In this document: positions 1-9,345 of the stretch, one piece after another
How positions within the stretch are numbered: the stretch's first letter is position 1
Layout of the letters: every line of letters starts with the position of its first letter
Source of the DNA: Epiperipatus broadwayi
Taxonomy: Eukaryota; Onychophora; Udeonychophora; Euonychophora; Peripatidae
Assembly: GCA_028023455.1 (NCBI GenBank)
Contig: JAQFVV010000520.1
Location: forward strand, 81,001 to 145,000
Length of the DNA: 64,000 nt
Direction: 5' to 3'
Notes under the pieces: model-generated
What the model was told of the DNA's origin: nothing
Seen by the model: the letters and a program-made list of their open reading frames with translations, nothing else
The model's database searches: none
Program-made: the position numbers and the translations under genes

Positions 1-751
1 TTGAAAATAGGTTAAATTAGATTTAGGACCAATAGATCACTACTTATAATTATTATATAGAAGATTTATTCATTTAAAAGTAGGAGCAAAAAACCAATGC
101 TTTATAATTGTTATTATATTTAGGATCAGAATTTAAAAATCCATTTATGATTATTATGATGAAGATAACATTGATGTTTATCCCATATAGAGTATATGTA
201 TGTGTAAGTACTAAGAGATATGGAAGTCAAAAAGTCTATTTATGGATTCATACATGCATAGAACCATATTTAAGTTTATTGAAGTCAGAGTTAAAGATAC
301 AGGAAATGTATTATATTGTCTATGAATATATTGATATTATATGTAAAGATTAAAGAATTTTATTAAAGAAATAATTTGAATGTGAATTAGTGATCATACT
401 TTGTAAATAAATTATTGTTATATGATGTGTTAATTTTATTAAAGAAAATAAATTATATATCAATTAATAAGTACACTTATAAATAAATTATTATCATATG
501 ATTTGTTACTTTGTTTATGTAAGATTGTATGGTGAACTATCAATCATGATCTTCATGATTAGCTCAGCATTACAAATGAGGCTGTATAATGGTTACATTA
601 TTGTATTGAATAAAATATTGTTTTAATATATATGTGTTAGTTTATTTCCTAATGCTTAAACCTGTGTAATTTATGTAAATAAATAAATAAATTGAGAAAA
701 TATAAAATATTGAAATATACTTAGTCTGACCATTACTATATATATATATAT
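1..751. other. AT-rich non-coding DNA with a 2-unit tandem duplication
   Basis: No recognisable gene. An 81-codon open frame at 108-353 (+) has no motif I know and is probably fortuitous. Positions about 355-510 hold two diverged units of about 77 bp, sharing AATTTTATTAAAGAAA and a TTATTRTYATATGATKTGTTA block. The stretch ends in a short TA microsatellite (about 735-752), into which the Penelope-like compound element seems to have inserted. Confidence 0.5.
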
Positions 752-928
752 AAAATAAATAAAATATCCGTTAATTAAAAATATTATTGTAATTATAATT
801 GAAATAATATTTTTAACAGTTTATAAACAATTACAAACCATCTTAAAATCTGCAAAGTACTTTCAGTTACTTTCTAACCTGCCTCAACTGCCATTAAATT
901 CAAAAACCAAAAGCGGAAGCAAACATCA

Positions 929-2522
929 TCAATTCAAATTCCACGAATCTCGTATTTTAATGTTAGAAGCTTGTCGATTTATTAAATGCGTTTTATTCCT
1001 GTTTATAAAAATTGCCTCTTTAATTTTTCTTTTACTATGGTTTCTCTCTTCATGAAGAATTTTCACATTTTCAAAATTAAATTTAAATTTATATTTACAT
1101 GTTTTTTCATGATCAAAGAAAACTGAAGAAGATATTAAATCACCATTATTTTTATTTTTTACATGCTTATATAATAATTCATGTTCCTTCAATCTTTTCT
1201 CAATACTGCACCTAGATTCACCTATATATGATAGCATACAATCACAAAAAATTTGATATATGACATTACTTTTTTGCTTGAAAGGTATGACATCCTTAGA
1301 ATTATTGACTAATTTATTAATATTGTTTGGAACGTAGAATGAAACATTAAACACATTCTTATATAAATCCTTAAAAAATTTTACTTGTGGATTTGAAATA
1401 AATGGAATAGATATCCATTTTTTATTATTAATCTTCATTTCTTTTAAATTATCATAATTTTTTTTAAATTGACATAAAGCATTGTTTATTTGTTCCATTT
1501 TATAACCGACATCAATCAATTCCTTGGCAAATATCTCAATATTTTTTAGTTTATCACTTTGGTAACGACATAATTTTTCATTCCGAAACAAAAAAGATTT
1601 AAAACTTGCCATCTTATGCATCATTGGTACTTTTGATTTACAATTTATATATCCTCTTTTTTGCAGTGGCTTAATTATTAGTTTATAATTTAATATACTG
1701 TTATCTCTTGTGATCATTAAATCTAAATAGTTAATCTTATTGTCCTGTTCTTTTTCAATAGTCCATTTCAAGCCATTCAACTTATTTAATTCCTCTATAA
1801 GAAAATTTATACTATTAGTATTTCCACAAACAAAAACATCATCCACATATCTTTTGTAAATTTTAATATCTCCAAAAATACACATATTTAAAATACTACT
1901 CTCATATGTAGATAAAACGAAATTGCAAACTTGTGCAACTACAGGCAATCCCATAGGCCAACCTTTGGTCATTTTATAATATTGACCTTCAAAAGATGCA
2001 ACAATGTTATCATTAAAAAATTTTAAAGAATCAATGATAAATTTTATTGTATATTTACAAATATTTTTACTTTTTAATGCATGTTCAATTATTTTTATGG
2101 AATTCATTCTATCAATAGATCCATACATTTCTGTAACATCCAATGAAGCAATAACATCATTTTCATCAATAATTAAATTTTTAATACTATTTACAAAGTC
2201 AAACGATGAAGCAATAGTATTATCCCCAAATCCTAAAAAGTCTTGTAAAAGTTTACCAATATATTTAGAAGTCTGATATATGAAGGAACCACCAAAATCT
2301 ATCATAACTCGCAAAGGATTACCTTCTTTATGTAATTTTATATTTGCAAAAATGCGAAGACATATAGCACAAGAAGGATATATCATATAGTATACATTAT
2401 TATTTAAAACTTTATTTTTAGCACTTTTTAAAATATTGTTAATAAACTTTATTCTTTGACCATCCATATTATAATCTTCAATCAAAAAGAAACCAAGTTT
2501 GTCCATTTGCATTTTAATTTTA
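929..2522 (-). pseudogene. PLE1 RT-GIY-YIG ORF, inverted and 5'-truncated
   Basis: Open without interruption and nearly identical to residues about 230-758 of the PLE1 ORF at 3070-5346; I see about six residue differences. It keeps the RT catalytic YVDD (complement of 1838-1849) and the whole C-terminal GIY-YIG nuclease. It lacks the N-terminal third, so it should not make a complete protein. An open frame continues to 2545, but its first residues are antisense to the adjoining pseudo-LTR and are not native. Downstream (lower coordinates) the 3' UTR runs to about 752 and is longer than in the direct full copy. Confidence 0.85.
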
Positions 2523-2990
2523 TTGAGAAAAGATTGAAGGAACATGAATTATTATATAAGTGTGTAAAAAATAAAAATAATGGTGATTTAATATCTTCTT
2601 CAGTTTTCTTTGATCACGAAAAAACATGTAAATATAAATTTAAATTTAATTTTGAAAATGTGAAAATTCTTCATGAAGAGAGAAACCATAGTAAAAGAAA
2701 AATTAAAGAGGCAATTTTTTATAAACAGGAATAAAACGCATTTAATAAATCGACAAGCTTCTAACATTAAAATACGAGATTCGTGGAATTTGAATTGATG
2801 ACGTTTGCTTCCGCTTTTGGTTTTTGAATTTAATGGCAGTTGAGGCAGGTTAGAAAGTAACCGAAAGTACTTCTGCAGATTTTAAGATTGTTTGTAATTG
2901 TTTATAAACCGTTAAAAATATTATTTCAATTATAATTACAATATTGTTTTTAATTAACGGATATTTTATTTATTTTACATATACTGAACA
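2523..2990 (+). repeat. PLE1 pseudo-LTR (direct partial copy of the 3' end)
   Basis: Begins inside the GIY-YIG domain at codons for EKRLKEHELLYK. It runs through the C-terminus and 3' UTR to the sequence ending in TTTTACATATACTGA just before the full copy. Compared with the full copy it carries one extra T near 2718 (AATTTTTTATAAACAGG), which shifts the frame near the C-terminus. A direct copy of the 3' end placed upstream of a full element is the usual Penelope pseudo-LTR arrangement and could supply promoter sequence. Confidence 0.75.
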
Positions 2991-3069
2991 CAATGGATTC
3001 AAGTAATTTTAGAAAACGGTGGATCATTAAGGAATGGCGGAGACAATGTAAAAAGATTATTAAGCTGAA

Positions 3070-5346
3070 ATGCAAACTTCGTTTTTCAAGAATTGTAAAA
3101 TTTTTCAGGTATTCCCGAATTGTTGTAGCATAAAGTTGAACAGCTGTATAAATTTAATACCAAAATGTTTGGATAAATTAAAATTGATTATTTTAAATAA
3201 TATTATTAAAAGTTGTAAAAAGGAACTTTTTGAGATTCGTAAATATTTGAAAGCAATTGAACATTTAATAATTTTAAATGAATGGTGTGCTTGGAACGAA
3301 TATAAAATTATTTGTGAAAATGGATTTAAAGTAATTGAACGTAAATTATATAACAAATTTGAGAAAAAAGTTGATTTTTTATTTAATAAGCGATATCCAC
3401 ATGCTTATAATGATTTAAACTTTGTTAATTTATCAAATAATAGGATACATTTAATTCAGAAATACGTTTTAAGTCACGGAGCTAAATACGTTGGTGGTAA
3501 TTGGAATGATTATAATTTGGAACTAATTGCAGCTGTTCAAAATTCATTTGAAATGATTCCTGGTAATGATAATTTTGCTGATGATATTATTAAGAAAATT
3601 AATTGCAATAAATTTGATACAATATCTTATGATAAATCATGGCAATTAGCTATTTCGGAATTTAAACAGAAATTGAGGATTGATAATATGATTTGTTTGA
3701 AAGAGGACAAAGGTTTGCGTATGTGCTTGTTGACGAAATGTCAATATATTAATAAAATTAAAATGCAAATGGACAAACTTGGTTTCTTTTTGATTGAAGA
3801 TTATAATATGGATGGTCAAAGAATAAAGTTTATTAACAATATTTTAAAAAGTGCTAAAAATAAAGTTTTAAATAATAATGTATACTATATGATATATCCT
3901 TCTTGTGCTATATGTCCTCGTATTTTTGCAAATATAAAATTACATAAAGAAGGTAATCCTTTGCGAGTTATGATAGATTTTGGTGGTTCCTTCATATATC
4001 AGACTTCTAAATATATTGGTAAACTTTTACAAGACTTTTTAGGATTTGGGGATAATACTATTGCTTCATCATTTGACTTTGTAAATAGTATTAAAAATTT
4101 AATTATTGATGAAAATGATGTTATTGCTTCATTGGATGTTACAGAAATGTATGGATCTATTGATAGAATGAATTCCATAAAAATAATTGAACATGCATTA
4201 AAAAGTAAAAATATTTGTAAATATACAATAAAATTTATCATTGATTCTTTAAAATTTTTTAATGATAACATTGTTGCATCTTTTGAAGGTCAATATTATA
4301 AAATGACCAAAGGTTGGCCTATGGGATTGCCTGTAGTTGCACAAGTTTGCAATTTCATTTTATCTACATATGAGAGTAGTATTTTAAATATGTGTATTTT
4401 TGGAGATATTAAAATTTACAAAAGATATGTGGATGATGTTTTTGTTTGTGGAAATACTAATAGTATAAATTTGCTTATAGAGGAATTAAATAAGTTGAAT
4501 GGCTTGAAATGGACTATTGAAAAAGAACAGGACAATAAGATTAACTATTTAGATTTAATGATCACAAGAGATAACAGTATATTAAATTATAAACTAATAA
4601 TTAAGCCACTGCAAAAAAGAGGATATATAAATTGTAAATCAAAAGTACCAATGATGCATAAGATGGCAAGTTTTAAATCTTTTTTGTTTCGGAATGAAAA
4701 ATTATGTCGTTACCAAAGTGATAAACTAAAAAATATTGAGATATTTGCCAAGGAATTGATTGATGTCGGTTATAAAATGGAACAAATAAACAATACTTTA
4801 TGTCAATTTAAAAAAAATTATGATAATTTAAAAGAAATGAAGATTAATAATAAAAAATGGATATCTATTCCATTTATTTCAAATCCACAAGTAAAATTTT
4901 TTAAGGATTTATATAAGAATGTGTTTAATGTTTCATTCTACGTTCCAAACAATATTAATAAATTAGTCAATAATTCTAAGGATGTCATACCTATCAAGCA
5001 AAAAAGTAATGTCATATATCAAATTTTTTGTGATTGTATGCTATCATATATAGGTGAATCTAGGTGCAGTATTGAGAAAAGATTGAAGGAACATGAATTA
5101 TTATATAAGCGTGTAAAAAATAAAAATAATGGTGATTTAATATCTTCTTCAGTTTTCTTTGATCACGAAAAAACATGTAAATATAAATTTAAATTTAATT
5201 TTGAAAATGTGAAAATTCTTCATGAAGAGAGAAACCATAGTAAAAGAAAAATTAAAGAGGCAATTTTTATAAACAGGAATAAAACGCATTTAATAAATCG
5301 ACAAGCTTCTAACATTAAAATACGAGATTCGTGGAATTTGAATTGA
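3070..5346 (+). CDS. Penelope-like reverse transcriptase with C-terminal GIY-YIG endonuclease (intact)
   Basis: An uninterrupted 758-residue frame, about the usual length for a Penelope-like protein, which copies element RNA onto a nicked chromosomal end. Seen: an N-terminal block with KYVGGNW (about residue 142); a KLHKEGNPLR motif near 300; the first RT aspartate in SLDVTEMYGSID; a primer-grip-side block KGWPMGLPVVAQVCN; the catalytic YVDD at residues 453-456; and a YLDL thumb-side motif. The GIY-YIG domain has IYQI at 649-652, YIG at 660-662, RLKEH after it, and the metal-binding glutamate in KEA (E730). MGLP replaces the MGS usual in this RT block. The ATG at 3070 is the first in frame. 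A 47-codon ORF at 2993, in another frame (starts MDSSNFRKRW), overlaps it and looks basic, so the true N-terminus may need a frameshift or splice. This is the only copy in the window that looks potentially active. Confidence 0.9.
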   Translation: MQTSFFKNCKIFQVFPNCCSIKLNSCINLIPKCLDKLKLIILNNIIKSCKKELFEIRKYLKAIEHLIILNEWCAWNEYKIICENGFKVIERKLYNKFEKKVDFLFNKRYPHAYNDLNFVNLSNNRIHLIQKYVLSHGAKYVGGNWNDYNLELIAAVQNSFEMIPGNDNFADDIIKKINCNKFDTISYDKSWQLAISEFKQKLRIDNMICLKEDKGLRMCLLTKCQYINKIKMQMDKLGFFLIEDYNMDGQRIKFINNILKSAKNKVLNNNVYYMIYPSCAICPRIFANIKLHKEGNPLRVMIDFGGSFIYQTSKYIGKLLQDFLGFGDNTIASSFDFVNSIKNLIIDENDVIASLDVTEMYGSIDRMNSIKIIEHALKSKNICKYTIKFIIDSLKFFNDNIVASFEGQYYKMTKGWPMGLPVVAQVCNFILSTYESSILNMCIFGDIKIYKRYVDDVFVCGNTNSINLLIEELNKLNGLKWTIEKEQDNKINYLDLMITRDNSILNYKLIIKPLQKRGYINCKSKVPMMHKMASFKSFLFRNEKLCRYQSDKLKNIEIFAKELIDVGYKMEQINNTLCQFKKNYDNLKEMKINNKKWISIPFISNPQVKFFKDLYKNVFNVSFYVPNNINKLVNNSKDVIPIKQKSNVIYQIFCDCMLSYIGESRCSIEKRLKEHELLYKRVKNKNNGDLISSSVFFDHEKTCKYKFKFNFENVKILHEERNHSKRKIKEAIFINRNKTHLINRQASNIKIRDSWNLN

Positions 5347-5559
5347 TGACGTTTGCTTCCGCTTTTGGTTTTTGAATTTAATGGCAGTTGAGGCAGGTTA
5401 GAAAGTAACCGAAAGTACTTCTGCAGATTTTAAGATTGTTTGTAATTGTTTATAAACTGTTAAAAATATTATTTCAATTATAATTATATATATATATATA
5501 CTATAAATGTCCAGTCAATTGATAGTACAATATAGTTTTACATTTTCATTTATTGTGCT

Positions 5560-5830
5560 AATATTAAAAACTTACGAATAATAGATATATATTTTTATAT
5601 ATTATTAAATTCTTTTATTGACTGTGCACTAAAAAAAACAATTGTTTCTTCAACCACAATTGGAGTTTTTAGATTTAACTGGAATTACCCCCCCCCCTCC
5701 CATGCTTTTATTTCAAGTTAAATCTAAAAACTCCAATTGTGGTTGAAGAAATAATTATTTTATTTCTTTTTAGTGCATGTGCAATAAAAGCATTTAATAT
5801 TAAAAAAAATTATCTCTGTTACTAAGTCTG
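5560..5830. repeat. Foldback element FB1, copy 1
   Basis: A large inverted repeat. The left arm (about 5560-5675) includes CTTCAACCACAATTGGAG. The right arm (about 5713-5830) includes its reverse complement CTCCAATTGTGGTTGAAG. Weaker pairing extends outward. The spacer carries a run of Cs (ACCCCCCCCCCTCCC). No ORF. Related copies lie at 33955-34260 and 49460-49590, so it is a dispersed MITE- or foldback-type family. Confidence 0.8.
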
Positions 5831-6894
5831 AATTTAAGAAATGTTTTGAGTAAAAAAAAGGCCTTTTTCAATTGTTTTTTTTATAAAAGCAAATATTATT
5901 TGAAGGAATCTTCTTTGTATTTTTTCATTTAACAAAGCTTAAATGAAATTAAAATTAAAGTTGACTTTTAAATGTTCAGGGAAAAGGGAAAGCAAATAAA
6001 ATTATTTTTTGAAATTTCAAATTAAAAAATAATTAAAATTGCAAAATATTAATAATACATCTTTAATATGTTTATTTTCTACATATTTCATTTTAATATG
6101 TGCCCCGTTATTCTGTTTAATGTTCCAATTTGTAGGAATAATCCTAGCTAGTAATTAGTAGTTGCAATACACTGATTAGCAAAAAATAAATTTATATCAT
6201 TATATAAAAATTAAATTTCGACATTAATTCATTTTCTAATTATATGTTTGTTTTTTAAAAATTTAAATTGTTATTTAATTTAATATTAATATAAGCATAT
6301 ATATATATACACATAAAGATTTTTCCAGCTGATTATTTTATAAAACAGTATTTCATTCATATTTATCATATCTTTATTTTCAGTAATAAAATCTACTTGA
6401 CAAAATAAAATGATTTAAACTTTACTGTAAAATTATTTTCATTAAAAAATATTGGGAAAGTATTTATATTTATTATGTTACATTGATTTTGCTAAATTTA
6501 CCTTCTCTCTGTTTCTTTATTACTTTTTTTTTATTTAGTCATCTTCAAAAAACATTATAAAATAAGCAGTGAATATAAAATATAAATTATATTTTTATAC
6601 AATTTAGCAAATTTAAATGAATTCTAGTCATATTTTTTTACATTAGTAATCAAAACATATTTTTAAAAACATTTTACAGTTATCATTTCTTTTTTCTACT
6701 ATGTGTTTTTTAGCTTCACTTAGTTACTATTTGTTTTTATCTACTCATTAATTCATTTCTGAAAATGAGAAGCTATACATTCTGATCACTTGACTATAAT
6801 TTGTTTTTTTGCAAATTACTTATTAACTTCTAATCTTTTTTTAAAATTAAAAATACTCAGTATTTCTGTAACTATTTATTTATTTTTTAATTTG

Positions 6895-6928
<34 letters not shown>

Positions 6929-6936
6929 CAAATTAA

Positions 6937-6970
<34 letters not shown>

Positions 6971-8265
6971 AATCATAAGGAAATTAGGGATAAGATGAGA
7001 TGAGGAAACATATCATCAGCCCCACTGAATAAAATAAAATGTCATAGTCAATGAACACATATAAAATGAATAAATAGAAAAGAGAATAAATATATAAAAA
7101 GCATAAGAATACCAGCATTTAATAATGAGAAGTTATACTAGTAATAAGTTATAAATTCCAAATTACCCATTATTACACATAAACAATTAACTCATCAATC
7201 AGAAGTCATCAGTCAACCCTTGTGACTGGATTTAAAAGAAGTACATTATAAACAAGGTACTTATCTAGCTACTGTCAAATTTATGTCAAAATATAACACA
7301 ATAACTTGGATGCACATACTTAAGTGGTAATCTCTCACTCATAATAAAAAAATAATTCTGGGATGCTGATACCCATGTTGATCATCTGATTAACTATAAA
7401 CTAAAATTTTTAACAAAAAAATAAAATGCAGTGAATGGACTTTAAAGGTGATATCTTCATGCCATCCACAGTTACATCTAGATGTCCAAAAACAACCATA
7501 ATCCTCTACATTTAAATAAACTATTATTGGTCTAAACTAATTCAATAAGAAAAAACTCTAGGAAATATGACTAAGAACAAGAGAAAGATAAATATAATTA
7601 CTGTTTCTATTTTATATAGTTTTAGTGTGGTGATTTAAAAATTCCTAAAACACTATGCTGTAATGAAATTAAGTCACACACTGCCCATTTATAGAGCAGA
7701 TAGCTGGAGGAATAAAGACATTAACACTAGAATAATTTTTAAATAATTATTTCATGAATTAACTAATTAACCAGTTGACTTATTCATTAAATTAATCAAC
7801 TTTTGTTTTGATTAAGTCTTGTTTTTCTTTGTATATAACAACAAAAGGAAAATAAAGGAAGCTATGCAAATATATAAAGACAAATAAGACTTAACTAACA
7901 GATAGGCAGCAAATGTTAAATCACATAATTATGGGAAGGTTATCCTTTCAAAGTGTTAGTTGAAAAAGACTATGAGAATAGTCAAAAGCTCTCATAAATG
8001 GATAAAATTTTTAAAATTATTCTATGTCCTGAAAGCACTTGGCAGTAAAAATTTTGACAATTTATTAATAGCTTCATTACCTGTGCACAGAGCACATATA
8101 TATATATATATATATATTAATTTACATATATCTAATTACTGTATTAATAAATATTCAATTATAAGATTACATATATATCAATGGTAGACAGGATAAAAAA
8201 AATTGTAATTAATATAATATCAAAACAACTTTCCAAAGTTATAATATAAAGTGAGGAATCCTTAT
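5831..8265. other. AT-rich non-coding stretch
   Basis: No gene recognised. It contains homopolymers and TA microsatellites (about 6297, 6898-6967, 8096-8118) and a short perfect palindrome described separately. A 75-codon frame at 7960 runs into a TA repeat and is not convincing. Some of 7900-8250 could be more of the PLE2 fragment that follows, but I cannot align it. Confidence 0.45.
6883..6967. repeat. Palindrome centred on a TA microsatellite
   Basis: TTTTTTAATTTGCCTTAT at 6883-6900 is followed by about 23 bp of TA repeat, then its exact reverse complement at about 6923-6940, then more TA repeat. The whole can fold as one hairpin or cruciform. No TSD or ORF is seen. Confidence 0.8.
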
Positions 8266-8790
8266 CTGTACAAAACCTAAACTTAAAATACTAAGAACAA
8301 AAACTGCATCTATAAAATACAGTGTGAATGTGGAAGAATATATATATATATATAAAATCTACCTCAATGAAAAATGGTTAAAAGAACATAATACGGTAAT
8401 TAGATAGGAAAAAATGTATCTAAAATTGCAAATTATGCGTATACTAATGAGTATATAGTCAATTGGGGGAAAAGATAAATATAGCCCAGAAAGTAAAAAA
8501 AAAAAGGTTTTAAAAAGCTGACAATGGCAAAGGACCTCCTAAATCCATTTAATATATTAAACATTTTGTAAAACAAATCATTAAACTTGCTTTTAAGACA
8601 AGAAATTGAAAAAATCAGAAAGATTCTCAAAGATAAGTTTGTAAAATTTCTATAGATGCTGTTTTTGTCAGGATAAATTAATTAATTAGACTGTAAACAA
8701 TAAAATTATCTTACTAATACTATAACTGGTCAGATTAACATCTTTTAAGAAGAGGGAAGAAGAATATCATTGAAACACAGAATACCATAG
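8266..8790 (+). mobile_element. Old 3' fragment of Penelope-like element PLE2 (copy 4)
   Basis: Decayed coding remains of a GIY-YIG domain: YKIQCECGRIY near 8310-8345, where a TA microsatellite has expanded inside the motif. Then come KIANYAYTNEYIVN-like codons near 8430-8460, aligning with HVCANEHIVN in the PLE2 copy at 57535. The alignment continues at nucleotide level through the ORF end, the tRNA-like block and the AAGAAGAGG / TTGAAACA tail to about 8790. Several stops and indels make it clearly the oldest PLE2 copy here. Confidence 0.65.
8667..8724 (+). ncRNA. Decayed tRNA-like module in PLE2 copy 4
   Basis: GTCAGGATAAATTAATTAATTAGA aligns by position with GGCAGGATGGCTCAGTTGGTTAGAGC of the better copy at 52193-52280. 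It is followed by an ATCTTA remnant and TACTATAACTGGTCAG (better copy TACTGTCACTGGTCAG). The B-box region appears deleted and the A-box is degenerate, so it is not expected to function. It matters because it puts the module in an old copy. Confidence 0.5.
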
Positions 8791-8907
8791 TAATTTGTGA
8801 GTTATTATTAACATTTGAATGTAATTGAAAAACTTAAATAGTAATTAAATTTAAATTAGATGATGAAAATTAAATTAGATAATGAAAATATACCAACATA
8901 TACTTAA

Positions 8908-8980
8908 AGATAGATAGATAGGTAGGTAGGTAGGTAGGTGGGTGGGTGGGTGGGTGGGTGGATGGACAGATGGACAGACA
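8908..8980. repeat. Compound tetranucleotide microsatellite
   Basis: TAGA units grade into TAGG, then TGGG, then TGGA/CAGA units. The steps suggest point mutation followed by local expansion of each variant. Confidence 0.95.
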
Positions 8981-9345
8981 TGTGGTAATTCTTAATTAAT
9001 ATGCAATCTTAAAATTGTTATATAGATTGACAAATTTAAGAAATTTTAATCAACAGTGCGATGAGAAGTAATAAATTAATAATTCAAATTATTATGTGTT
9101 TGCTTATTTTAATCAGAATATTAATATTTATATATATATATATACTACCTTTGTTTTCACTTATTGATTTTATTCGACTTGCTTTAGTAATTAACAAGTT
9201 TTCTAAATATGATGCTAAAGATCAGTTTGGTTCTATTCTTTTCTTGAGTTGATGAAAGTATTAGTCTTTATCAAACTATTTGTTTTCTTTTATTAAAAAC
9301 CTCAGGGTTTTGTTCTTTAAACACTGTTCTTCCTTTCATGTGAAG

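Larger units (their letters stand above)
752..5487 (+). mobile_element. Penelope-like element PLE1, compound copy
   Basis: A Penelope-like retroelement in three parts. Part one is a 5'-truncated copy in inverted orientation (2522 down to about 752). Part two is a direct partial copy of the 3' end (about 2523-2990), acting as a pseudo-LTR. Part three is a full copy with an intact ORF (3070-5346). The inverted and direct parts meet at an ATT shared by both arms (2522-2524). The copies differ at only about 1% of residues, so the arrangement is recent or formed in one insertion. Both outer ends lie in TA microsatellites, so the target duplication cannot be read clearly. The right copy stops about 40 bp short of the 3' end present in the other two pieces. 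Confidence 0.85.

Noticed and set aside
3999-4271. 90-codon minus-strand frame, also seen at 2004-2276 (+)
   Set aside because: Antisense of the PLE1 RT in both copies; repeated only because the element is.
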